Shown here: piece after piece, positions 1 to 6,960 of the stretch | Layout: each line of letters starts with the position of its first letter | Position numbering within the stretch: the first letter of the stretch is position 1 | Notes under the pieces: generated by a model | What the model was told of the DNA's origin: nothing | Seen by the model: the letters and a program-made list of their open reading frames with translations, nothing else | The model's database searches: none | NCBI GenBank assembly: GCA_023423495.1 | Contig: JAFAFM010000063.1 | Span: 1-9,393, forward strand | Reading direction: 5' to 3' | Source of the DNA: Armatimonadota bacterium | Lineage (GTDB): Bacteria; Armatimonadota; Fimbriimonadia; Fimbriimonadales; Fimbriimonadaceae | DNA: 9,393 nt | Translations under genes and position numbers: made by a program

Positions 1-2
1 CT

Positions 3-1205
3 AACATGAAGCTGCTGATCGTCGTGGACAAGCTGCTCACAGGCTTCGACGCACCACCTTGCACCTACCTCTACATCGACAAGTCGATGCAAGATCACGG
101 ACTGTTCCAAGCGATCTGCCGGACCAATCGGCTTGACGGGGAGGACAAAGACTTCGGCCACATCGTGGACTACAAGGACCTGTTCAAGAAGGTTGAGAAT
201 GCCATTTCCGTCTACACATCTGAACTCGACGACTCCACTGAAGGCGTAACTCCAGAGGTCCTTATCAAGGACCGGTTAGCGATGGGCCGCGAGCGATTAG
301 ATGGTGTTATGGAGGCTCTCGCGGTTCTCTGTGAGCCGGTTGAGCCGCCGAAGGGTGAGCTTGAATACATCCACTATTTCTGCGGGAACACGGAGATTCC
401 GGAGGATCTTGCCGAGCGTGAGCCGCAACGAGCCAGCCTCTACAAGCTGACGGCCGCTCTTGTTCGTGCCTACGCTAACATCGCGGACGATCTAGTCGAA
501 GCCGGATATTCGGAAGCAGACGGCCAGCGAATCAAATCCGACCTGGACCGATACGTCAAGCTTCGCGACGTAATCCGCCACGCCAGCGGCGAGATTCTCG
601 ACATCAAGCCTTACGAGGCAGACATGCGGCACTTGATCGACACCTACATTCAAGCCGATGAGCCGCGCAAGATATCTCCGTTCGATGACATGCCGTTGCT
701 CGAGCTGATCGGGAAGAGCGGTATCGCAAAGGCTATCGAAGAATTGCCGGAGGGCTTGAAAGGTAATCAAGAAGCGATTGCCGAGGTCATCGAAAACAAC
801 GTCCGCAGCAAAATCGTTAAGGAGCAGATCAACGACCCGGCGTTCTACGCCCGCATGTCCCAGTTGCTTGCTGAGATCATTGCCGCTCGCAAGGACAAGG
901 CGCTCAAATACGAGGAATATCTGAAGAAGATCGCCGAACTCGCGAAAATGGTTGAAGAAGGCATGTCGCCAGACATTCCGAAGTCACTTAACAGCCCTGG
1001 AAAACGTGCACTCTATAACAACCTTGGGCAAGACGAAGCGCTGGCAATACGCATTGACGAATGTGTTAAGCGAGTTCGTTCGGACGATTGGCGAGGCAAT
1101 ATCGCCAAGGAGCGAGCCATTAAACGTGAGCTCTACTCAGTCCTCGACGACGAGGAGGCCGTCGAGCGCGTCTTCTCCATCATCCGCCAGCAGAAGGAGT
1201 ATTGA
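3..1205 (+). CDS. hsdR: Type I restriction endonuclease, R subunit (HsdR), C-terminal part
   Basis: This is the 3' part (about 400 codons) of the motor and nuclease subunit of a type I restriction-modification complex, the ATP-dependent subunit that translocates and cuts unmodified DNA. The reading frame is already open at the left edge, so the true start and the N-terminal nuclease and first RecA-like domain lie outside the window. The visible part starts inside the second RecA-like domain: a TGFDAP segment and, about 20 residues later, QAICRTNR, which matches helicase motif VI of HsdR proteins. The phrase GHIVDYKDLF just after it is also typical of the family. The remaining 340 residues are charged and helical, as expected for the C-terminal domain that docks onto the HsdM/HsdS methyltransferase. 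Its stop overlaps the start of the next gene. The family call is secure; whether hsdM and hsdS are intact upstream cannot be seen. Confidence 0.95.
   Translation, partial: NMKLLIVVDKLLTGFDAPPCTYLYIDKSMQDHGLFQAICRTNRLDGEDKDFGHIVDYKDLFKKVENAISVYTSELDDSTEGVTPEVLIKDRLAMGRERLDGVMEALAVLCEPVEPPKGELEYIHYFCGNTEIPEDLAEREPQRASLYKLTAALVRAYANIADDLVEAGYSEADGQRIKSDLDRYVKLRDVIRHASGEILDIKPYEADMRHLIDTYIQADEPRKISPFDDMPLLELIGKSGIAKAIEELPEGLKGNQEAIAEVIENNVRSKIVKEQINDPAFYARMSQLLAEIIAARKDKALKYEEYLKKIAELAKMVEEGMSPDIPKSLNSPGKRALYNNLGQDEALAIRIDECVKRVRSDDWRGNIAKERAIKRELYSVLDDEEAVERVFSIIRQQKEY
1194..1199 (+). promoter_or_regulatory. Ribosome binding site deciding the start of the YgjP-like gene
   Basis: AAGGAG lies inside the last codons of hsdR. 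It is 5 nt from the ATG at 1205 but only 2 nt from a possible TTG at 1202, so it favours the ATG. The hsdR stop and this ATG overlap as TGATG, which suggests translational coupling. Confidence 0.7.
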
Positions 1206-1921
1206 TGGAGACCAAGATCCAACTCGGTGAAATCACGGCTGACGTGATCACGAAGGACATCAAGAACGTTCATCTGAGCGTTTACCCCCCGACCGGGCAT
1301 GTGCGCATCTCGGCCCCAGTTCGGATGAGTTTGGACAACATCCGGGCTTACGCGGTGACCAAGCTGGATTGGATCAAGGCACAACAAATCAAACTCCGAT
1401 CTCAAGAGCGAGTCATGCCGCGTGACTATGTTACCGGCGAGAGTCACTTTCTCTGGGGCAAGCGCTATCTGTTAAGAGTGGTGGAAGCTCAATCCCCTCC
1501 GACGGTCACTCTTGGTGGTCGGCACTTGGAGCTTCGAGTTCGACCCGATACAACTCCTGAGAGGCGAGGCGAAATCGTCGAAGCCTGGCTTCGTGCCCAA
1601 CTGAAAGCTGCCCTTCCAGCGATGATCCGTAAGTGGGAACCGAAGCTGGGGGTCGAAGTTCGACAGTTCCACGTTCAGCGGATGAAGACGAAGTGGGGCA
1701 GCTGTCGGCCGAGCCGCCACGCAATCCGACTAAATACAGAGCTCGCGAAGAAGCCTATTGAGTGTCTTGAGTACATCGTCGTGCACGAAATGGTTCACTT
1801 GCTGGAGGCGACCCATAACAGTCGCTTCATAGCCCTGATGAACCAGCACTTGCCGAAGTGGCAGTTCTACCGGGAGGAGTTAAACCGCCTGCCAGTGCGG
1901 CATGAGGATTGGAGATACTAG
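1205..1921 (+). CDS. YgjP/SprT-like zinc metalloprotease (DUF45 family)
   Basis: A 238-residue predicted cytoplasmic zinc-dependent hydrolase of the YgjP/DUF45 group, related to SprT/WSS1 proteases. The gluzincin motif HEMVH is at residues 194-198, with a third probable zinc ligand, H204, in ATHNSRF. The family signature WGSC is at 164-167. Length is normal for the family, and the protein appears complete. The ATG at 1205 was chosen over a TTG one codon earlier because of the AAGGAG spacing. The gene is coupled to hsdR by TGATG, and YgjP-like genes are commonly found as the last gene of type I restriction operons. Its role there is not established; processing or turnover of the restriction complex or of DNA-bound protein is a reasonable inference. 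No signal peptide or membrane segment is visible. Confidence 0.9.
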   Translation: METKIQLGEITADVITKDIKNVHLSVYPPTGHVRISAPVRMSLDNIRAYAVTKLDWIKAQQIKLRSQERVMPRDYVTGESHFLWGKRYLLRVVEAQSPPTVTLGGRHLELRVRPDTTPERRGEIVEAWLRAQLKAALPAMIRKWEPKLGVEVRQFHVQRMKTKWGSCRPSRHAIRLNTELAKKPIECLEYIVVHEMVHLLEATHNSRFIALMNQHLPKWQFYREELNRLPVRHEDWRY

Positions 1922-1939
1922 GCTTGGTTCGCATTACAT

Positions 1940-1981
1940 CGTCTATCGATCAGATCGAGCGCCATGCCGAGCGACTAGACG
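1940..1981. repeat. Nested inverted repeats between convergent genes
   Basis: The 65-bp gap between the YgjP-like gene and qatD holds an outer perfect 6-bp inverted repeat, CGTCTA at 1940-1945 and TAGACG at 1976-1981. Inside it is a 13-bp palindrome, TCGATC-A-GATCGA, at 1946-1958. A structure between two converging genes could act as a bidirectional terminator, but there is no T-tract and the stems are short, so this is only a candidate. No gene is visible in the gap. Confidence 0.3.
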
Positions 1982-1986
1982 CATTG

Positions 1987-2730
1987 CTAAGTCCTCAGAT
2001 GTTCAAAGTTGGCGACGATGGCCTCTTGAATCTCTGCGGCCTTCTCGGTTCGCAGTCCAACCAAGCCTTCGACAACTTGTGGCATCGTTACTGGTGATTG
2101 TTGTCCTTCCAAAGCCTGTGAAAATGGTCCATCAGACTCTGTTAGCAGCCTCTGCAATGGTATGCCCCGTATGACCTCGTGGTGCTGCGGTTGTTCGAGC
2201 ATCGAAGCATTAATCGAGAAATAGCAGCCCAGCTCAATCCCTCTTTGCGCTTCCTTCATTCCCCCTGTGAACCAATGGAGGATTACTTTGCACTCGGAAT
2301 TCAAAATGTGAGAGTCGGCGATCATATCGAGAACAGTCTTCGCCGTCCTGACGCTATGAACCGAAAGGATCTTGTCGCCGCACGCCGCACATGCATCAAG
2401 AATCCTTCCGAACACCTGCTTTTGCTGCTCAAAGTAAGGATAGAAACGGGCCGTGGCGTCGAGCCCTACTTCACCAACAAAATGCGCTTCAGGCAAAAAC
2501 TCTTCGAAGAGATCAATCTCTGTAGAATGCGACCCCATCAATTGAGGATGTAGGCCGAGCGCGGGAATCACGTTCGGAAATGGGCGCGCCATTTCTCGAT
2601 TCTGTTTCCACGCTCTAGGCAACGTCGTTACAGTGAGAACTGCCGTACTTGAAGCAACAGCATCCCGAGCAGTCTGTTGGTAGTCGGGAAACAGGTCGAG
2701 GTGGCAGTGAGCATCGATGTAACGAATCAT
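1987..2730 (-). CDS. qatD: QatD, TatD-like metal-dependent nuclease of the Qat defence system
   Basis: A 247-residue TatD-family metallo-hydrolase, the probable nuclease effector of QatABCD. All metal-binding positions of TatD enzymes are recognisable: the N-terminal HxH motif (H8, H10 in DAHCHLD), E87 in GEVGLD, H125 in SVHS, H152 in LHWF, and D200 in TESDGP. A GLHP segment is at 59-62. Length is close to the family norm of about 260 residues. Housekeeping TatD is a 3'-5' exonuclease; the Qat paralogue is thought to act on nucleic acid during phage infection, but its target is not evident here. The ATG at 2730 overlaps the qatC stop as ATGA. There is no Shine-Dalgarno-like sequence on the coding strand, so translation probably depends on coupling to qatC. 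It is the last gene of the operon. Confidence 0.92.
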   Translation of the reverse strand: MIRYIDAHCHLDLFPDYQQTARDAVASSTAVLTVTTLPRAWKQNREMARPFPNVIPALGLHPQLMGSHSTEIDLFEEFLPEAHFVGEVGLDATARFYPYFEQQKQVFGRILDACAACGDKILSVHSVRTAKTVLDMIADSHILNSECKVILHWFTGGMKEAQRGIELGCYFSINASMLEQPQHHEVIRGIPLQRLLTESDGPFSQALEGQQSPVTMPQVVEGLVGLRTEKAAEIQEAIVANFEHLRT

Positions 2731-4091
2731 CTTGGGGAGGTGACTACTCCAGAAAGTAAATTTGCCACCTCACCCATGCCTCGCCTGTAGACATCGGCAA
2801 ACTCATCCAACCTATCGGCAAAATCCGAGAGGGATCCGTTCTTGTGAACAAGGATTTTGGCCAAGTGCGGCTTAGATTCAAGCTTATTGATCGCAAGCTG
2901 GAATGACCTAACTTGCTTACCTTCCGACGTTCGAGTACTCAGAGCCTCGGCATTCAAATCTGCCACCGTGTACTTTGTAGGATCGGGTATTCCATTGGCC
3001 AACCCTTTGAGAATCGCGGCTCTCCGAATTAGACAGGGAAGGCAGTATCCACAATGCTGAACCCCCAATCCCTTCCATCTACCCTTCGTAGGTGAAGAGC
3101 ACGAGAGGCTTATAGGCAGTAGAGTTATCAGTGAATACTGGTCTTTGCAGTCTAGTACCATTTCACCCTTCGTTCGATTCCAATAAGGATTGTCGATGGT
3201 AGCGGCGATTCCCAGGCCGTGCAAAAGTTCCTGCCACCTCGCCATATAGAAGGGGTGTGTCGTGCGAGTGCTAAGAGAACCAAGTCGCGTTTCGTCCAAC
3301 GGGACATTCAAGGCTATGAGGCCATTTTCCGGAACTCGCAGGGTCCAGTTGGGCGGCAACCCCGAGCCAACGAGAACTCCCAGTGCGAAGAAGAGAAATG
3401 ACCGCGCCCGAGTAGAGTTCTCACCGATTAGTCCCGGAAAGAGACCTCTGTCAAACTGCAGCCAGCCACGAACTCGCTGAAATTCTGAAGGGTGGAATCT
3501 TGATTTAAGGCCGTCAAAGCACGCGCCCTGAGCATGACTTGCACTTCCGTCGCTTGCGTGGCTCACGAGGATCGGTACTTTGCCGTCCGATAGCTCGTCA
3601 ATTGCCCCGATGAGGTTGTCCAGCCCGCCAGAAAACAAAGAAACACCTGAAAACGGCGTCAGTTTCATCTGCTCCGGCGCCTTCGCCAACGCTTCGAATC
3701 CATCAGGACGTGCGCGAAATTCAAACTCCCAGTAATCGCCGGTAAGGTAACTCAGAAGGACCTTCAGCGTGGGAGCCACCGTATTCCAAATGCCGACATC
3801 GCTGACTGGGACAATGAGTTTCAATTCGCGAGTCCACTCATCTTCCGAATGAACATGGCGAGAAACCTGTGTGTCTGCCGCGTAGACACAAGCTGCAAGC
3901 AGGTAAAGGTCGAGTGCTATTTCTGTCGGGCGGATCCCTAACTTAGCGATGTCGCCGAGTACGTTCCCAACCCCGTGAGCAAGTTGACGCTCGCCGGCCA
4001 AGAACTGAACCTCAGTTAGGTTGTAACCTGGTGTGTTGATTGAAGTCTTGTCTGTGGCTCCAAGACGGATCGCAATGGCTTGTCGCGGCAT
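2727..4091 (-). CDS. qatC: QatC, QueC-like PP-loop ATPase of the Qat defence system
   Basis: A 454-residue protein built around a QueC-like (7-cyano-7-deazaguanine synthase) core of the PP-loop N-type ATP pyrophosphatase family. The PP-loop is FSGGLDN at 153-159, followed by the strand ILVSH at 174-178. The ENGLIALN segment at 255-262 resembles the conserved EN-x-ALN region of QueC. Near the C-terminus C331, C347, C350 and C353 form the C-x(15)-CxxC-xx-C zinc site expected of QueC. It is about twice the length of housekeeping QueC: a unique N-terminal region of about 145 residues and a C-terminal tail of about 100 residues are extra. In QatABCD it is inferred to adenylate a substrate, perhaps attaching a deazapurine to QatB. 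A GGGAGA ribosome site lies about 9 nt upstream of the ATG. The gene follows qatB after 2 nt and overlaps qatD by 4 nt. Confidence 0.92.
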   Translation of the reverse strand: MPRQAIAIRLGATDKTSINTPGYNLTEVQFLAGERQLAHGVGNVLGDIAKLGIRPTEIALDLYLLAACVYAADTQVSRHVHSEDEWTRELKLIVPVSDVGIWNTVAPTLKVLLSYLTGDYWEFEFRARPDGFEALAKAPEQMKLTPFSGVSLFSGGLDNLIGAIDELSDGKVPILVSHASDGSASHAQGACFDGLKSRFHPSEFQRVRGWLQFDRGLFPGLIGENSTRARSFLFFALGVLVGSGLPPNWTLRVPENGLIALNVPLDETRLGSLSTRTTHPFYMARWQELLHGLGIAATIDNPYWNRTKGEMVLDCKDQYSLITLLPISLSCSSPTKGRWKGLGVQHCGYCLPCLIRRAAILKGLANGIPDPTKYTVADLNAEALSTRTSEGKQVRSFQLAINKLESKPHLAKILVHKNGSLSDFADRLDEFADVYRRGMGEVANLLSGVVTSPR

Positions 4092-4093
4092 AT

Positions 4094-4939
4094 CTAAGAG
4101 TCTCCCATACTCTCCAGGATCGTGAAAGCCTGTTTATAAACCTCTTCGGTTACTGAAGCAGCAACCGACTGCGTGATTTGGGAAATGTCGGGTGCTCGCG
4201 ACGCGACCGAGTCCCGGACAGCGCCTCGGATGAAATCCTTGACTTGTACTTCTAGAACCTGGGCTTCCTTTGCATTCTGCGCTAGCCTGATCAGCGAATT
4301 TCCAATGTCATTAATGAGCCTATCAAAAATAGAATTGGCGACAAACGACTCAAAGACGATCTGAATCTGCGGATTCGCAAGTGAATCGAGCGAAGTAAGG
4401 CCAGATTCGACAACCTCAACGACCATTTCAGTAAACGCGTCCAGCGCAATCCCCCCGTCGACGCTACCATTCGGCGGACAGATTTGGTCTGCTAGTCCGA
4501 AGAAGATATCTTCAATAGGTCTATTTGCCAGAGCGCCGAGATTGAAGAGCTGCAGTGCTTGAGCAACACCTGTCCGTTGAACTTCACCGAGGAAAGAAAG
4601 TAACCTTCCGGCAGCGACCCTGGATGACCCCATCCTTTTGCTCGCTGTAGCTGCTCCTCCCGAAGACTTCGAGACATAGCCCGACACGGCGCGTCTCAAA
4701 GCTCCTCCATTGGATCCCCCCGAAGAAACAAAGCGGGCCAGATTCGTCTTTGGAACCTGAAATCGCGGCCCTCCCTGAATTGGCTTACTAGGGCTGGTCG
4801 TTTCCGTTGGCTGATTAGAGTCGGCTGGAATGGCGGGATTTGAGGTCTCCTCAGGCACGGTTGCTGTATCTCCGTCTAGCCAACTTGGAATCAGCGGATT
4901 TTTGCCGCCCGGCCCTCCATACGAACCCGAAGTGCCCAT
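4094..4939 (-). CDS. qatB: QatB, partner protein of the Qat defence system
   Basis: A 281-residue protein with no enzymatic motif, recognised as QatB from its position between qatA and qatC and its N-terminus. It starts MGTSGSYGGPGGKNPLIPSW, matching the Met-Gly-Thr-Ser, Gly/Ser-rich, PLIPSW-like opening of QatB proteins. Residues 1-105 are rich in Gly, Ser, Pro and Thr and probably disordered. Residues 105-281 look helical and folded, with alternating hydrophobic positions (RLLSFLGEV, IEDIFFGLADQI, IFDRLINDI). With Gly2 exposed after Met removal, the flexible N-terminus is a plausible substrate for QatC. That is inferred from the reported N-terminal modification of defence proteins by QueC-like enzymes, not shown here. 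A GGGAGG ribosome site lies about 11 nt upstream inside the end of qatA, whose stop is 1 nt before this ATG. Confidence 0.85.
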   Translation of the reverse strand: MGTSGSYGGPGGKNPLIPSWLDGDTATVPEETSNPAIPADSNQPTETTSPSKPIQGGPRFQVPKTNLARFVSSGGSNGGALRRAVSGYVSKSSGGAATASKRMGSSRVAAGRLLSFLGEVQRTGVAQALQLFNLGALANRPIEDIFFGLADQICPPNGSVDGGIALDAFTEMVVEVVESGLTSLDSLANPQIQIVFESFVANSIFDRLINDIGNSLIRLAQNAKEAQVLEVQVKDFIRGAVRDSVASRAPDISQITQSVAASVTEEVYKQAFTILESMGDS

Positions 4940-4940
4940 G

Positions 4941-6869
4941 TTATTTCGCGCCTCCCTTCGCTCCTTGCGTAGCCTTCGCCGCTGCGGCCAGCGTGGTGTT
5001 TCCGGAACCAGCCCATGAGGTTAACAGCTGAGCGAACGACTCTTTCTCCGCCGCCAATAAAGCCGTCCACCCGCTAACTACCCACGGACCTAGCGAGTCG
5101 ATCGGAAGCAATTGCAGGAAAGTGATGGTGTCTGACTGCAATAATGGGTGGACTTTCAGGAGGGTTCGGAATCCAGCAACACCTGCAGGCTCGGTTCTGA
5201 GGTCGCTTGATCTGATACGGCTTGTGAGCTCGGCCATCACTTCCTTGGCCTCAGACAATGTCAGCTTGCCGATTTCCGACTCCAACCCGGCAACAGCTAT
5301 TTGTGGTCCCATAAGCTGATTTACGATTCCCATGAGTGGACCCAAAACAGTCCCCGTGGACATTCTTTCCTGTTGATTGGCGACGAAGGCATAGGGCCGC
5401 AAATCAACGTTCGCAAGCTTTGGATCAAGCTGTGCCCATGCCTGAACCCAAGGGTCGTCTAGCCATGTTGTGGTTGCAGTAGCCGAAGTCTTGGTTTCTA
5501 CTTTCCCTTTCGACTTTTCGTTTGACGAGTCGCCTTCGCTATCTACGGCTTCAGGATTTTCCATGGCAGTCATAGTCTGAGAGTGCCCGTTGCTGGATCC
5601 GGCAGCGTCTAGGACGAGTTGGTCGTAAAAGGCGGGTTTGAAACGCTCGGCAAGCAGGAGCTTTGCGACGGTTGGCAGTTTAATATCGTCCCCGAAGCCG
5701 CGCGCTTCCGCGATTCGTTCTCGGAGAAGCAACGTATTCAGAAACCTCTTGACCTGGCGAGGATTACCTCTTGTGCCCCTGGCAAGGATCGGCCCGATAC
5801 GATCACTCAGTACAAGAAGGTCAGCCGCCTCGCTGCTCCGCTCGCCCAGGGCGGCTTTCACGGCGTTGTCTTCCAGATGAGCACCCAGCCAAGGACGCCT
5901 AAGCACTTCTCTCGCGTGACTTAGGAGTGCTTTAAATTCGGCAGAGTCCTCACCGAGATTCACCTGTGCCAGTGCTAGAGCTATGTAGATCTTGGTCTCA
6001 GCTTCTCCCAGTGCGGGTATTCGAAACGGAACCTGTATAAGCTTTTCTAGATAGTTCCGTGCATAGCCTTGTGGCCCCGAAGAGTTGGGGAGGTCAGGGA
6101 AATGCTTGCGGACTGAGTACTCAATCATTGCCTCGTCCGCCGCTATTACAAAGGCTGTGCTTGAGCTGAAAACAAAGAGACGAATAGCTTCAAGCGTTTC
6201 GATAGCGGTGTCGGGCAAGCATCGGTCAAGATCGTCTACCAAAACAATAAGCTGTGAGATATTCGCCTCGTCCAAGAGATCATCGAATGCCTTCCGAAAC
6301 TCGCGAACTTCTGAAGGCACATTTTTGGAAGGCTCTCCGTCCTTTATGAGGCCTAGTAATCCGTCGATTGCTGCCTCAGTAGCGTTGCCAGCTTCAGACG
6401 GATTCCTTAGGGCCGAAACGGCGAGGTTAACTGCGCCCTCCATTACGTCGAAGGTTGGAAGTCCGGTCATTGCAGTGACTGCGAGCCCACCTGCCTTCTT
6501 GGCGACCTTGAGCCAGTCAATTCGTTTGAATACATCTTTGACCTTGCTTGTCGCTTTGGTCAGAGCCGGACGCTTCTCCAATAGCCCCTCGACAATCCCT
6601 TCAAGGAGGGCAACTTTAGCGTCTTCAAAACCCTGAAATCTCCATCCGTTAAACTTCAAGCAAAGGACGTTCTCATCACTTTCGAGGCAGTGTTCGATCA
6701 TCTCAAGAATGCTCGACTTGCCGACTCCCCAATCACCATGGACGCCGACCGTTACAGGTCGGTCTGGCCTCTCGCGCAGGAGGGCCACAATAGTTTTTGC
6801 AATGGCCTCATTACTCAGGAGATCGGTCTTGGTCTCTTGGTCACTTAGGAAGGTTTTGAGGGAAGGCAT
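4941..6869 (-). CDS. qatA: QatA, KAP-family P-loop NTPase of the Qat defence system
   Basis: A 642-residue KAP-type STAND-like ATPase, the first gene and presumed energy-using or sensing component of QatABCD. Walker A is GDWGVGKSS at 45-53. Walker B is LIVLVDDLDRC at 207-217, with the DDLDRC form typical of KAP ATPases. FNGWRFQGFEDA at 73-84 is the post-Walker-A tryptophan segment of KAP proteins, and GNPRQVKRFLN at 367-377 is another family landmark. Between Walker A and B, residues 126-154 are small and hydrophobic; many KAP proteins carry membrane segments at this insertion, but here a true transmembrane helix is doubtful. Residues 422-468 are a Ser/Thr/charged linker, followed by a C-terminal domain of about 170 residues that may be the sensor. 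An in-frame TAA lies 10 codons upstream, so the ATG at 6869 is the only reasonable start, although no clear ribosome site precedes it. Confidence 0.93.
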   Translation of the reverse strand: MPSLKTFLSDQETKTDLLSNEAIAKTIVALLRERPDRPVTVGVHGDWGVGKSSILEMIEHCLESDENVLCLKFNGWRFQGFEDAKVALLEGIVEGLLEKRPALTKATSKVKDVFKRIDWLKVAKKAGGLAVTAMTGLPTFDVMEGAVNLAVSALRNPSEAGNATEAAIDGLLGLIKDGEPSKNVPSEVREFRKAFDDLLDEANISQLIVLVDDLDRCLPDTAIETLEAIRLFVFSSSTAFVIAADEAMIEYSVRKHFPDLPNSSGPQGYARNYLEKLIQVPFRIPALGEAETKIYIALALAQVNLGEDSAEFKALLSHAREVLRRPWLGAHLEDNAVKAALGERSSEAADLLVLSDRIGPILARGTRGNPRQVKRFLNTLLLRERIAEARGFGDDIKLPTVAKLLLAERFKPAFYDQLVLDAAGSSNGHSQTMTAMENPEAVDSEGDSSNEKSKGKVETKTSATATTTWLDDPWVQAWAQLDPKLANVDLRPYAFVANQQERMSTGTVLGPLMGIVNQLMGPQIAVAGLESEIGKLTLSEAKEVMAELTSRIRSSDLRTEPAGVAGFRTLLKVHPLLQSDTITFLQLLPIDSLGPWVVSGWTALLAAEKESFAQLLTSWAGSGNTTLAAAAKATQGAKGGAK

Positions 6870-6912
6870 GGTTCGTACTTGGTCCGGTATGAGCGCATCT
6901 TAGCCGAAAGGA

Positions 6913-6930
6913 GCAGCTCAAGCGAGCTGC
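6913..6930. repeat. Perfect 7-bp inverted repeat upstream of qatA
   Basis: GCAGCTC and GAGCTGC are separated by AAGC in the spacer between the SLOG-like gene and qatA. On the qat coding strand it lies 43-60 nt before the qatA ATG. There is no T-run after it on the minus strand (CTCCTTTCGG follows), so a leader hairpin or an operator is more likely than a strong intrinsic terminator. Confidence 0.5.
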
Positions 6931-6933
6931 CCA

Positions 6934-6939
6934 AGTATA
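6934..6939 (-). promoter_or_regulatory. Weak candidate -10 element for the qat operon
   Basis: TATACT on the minus strand, inside the palindrome GTATAC, is a good match to a sigma-70 -10 box, about 65 nt upstream of the qatA ATG. The CTGACA copies upstream resemble a -35 box but sit at 13 and 4 nt, not the usual 16-18, so a normal promoter is not fully supported. An activator site in the tandem repeat could compensate. Confidence 0.3.
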
Positions 6940-6942
6940 CGA

Positions 6943-6960
6943 TTGTCAGGCTTGTCAGGC
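6943..6960. repeat. Tandem 9-bp direct repeat at the end of the SLOG-like gene
   Basis: TTGTCAGGC occurs twice in perfect tandem (6943-6951 and 6952-6960); the second copy touches the stop codon of the SLOG-like gene. It sits just upstream of the candidate -10 box for qatA, a position suited to a regulator that binds on one face of the helix (9-bp period), although short tandem repeats can also arise by slippage. Confidence 0.5.

Noticed and set aside
1909..2097. A TTG-started 62-codon plus-strand frame downstream of the YgjP-like gene
   Set aside because: The first part reads plausibly as protein (SSIDQIERHAERLDAL), so a gene remnant was considered, but it runs into the antisense of qatD, lacks a clear ribosome site and matches nothing I recognise.
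2179..2553. A 124-codon plus-strand open frame opposite qatD
   Set aside because: Antisense shadow of a gene with all TatD catalytic residues; no recognisable features or ribosome site.
1987..2730. Reading the TatD-like gene as housekeeping tatD
   Set aside because: It overlaps qatC by 4 nt in a four-gene operon and is not beside tat or DNA-replication genes.
2727..4091. Reading the QueC-like gene as part of queuosine biosynthesis
   Set aside because: No queD, queE or queF neighbours; the protein is twice QueC length and sits in a KAP-ATPase/TatD operon, which fits QatC.
6085..6636. A 183-codon plus-strand open frame opposite qatA
   Set aside because: It lies wholly inside qatA on the other strand, its translation is Ser/Arg-rich low-complexity with no family features, and qatA has clear conserved motifs in this region.
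6913..6930. Intrinsic terminator for the SLOG-like gene
   Set aside because: The 7-bp stem is not followed by a T-run on the minus strand, so terminator function is not supported.
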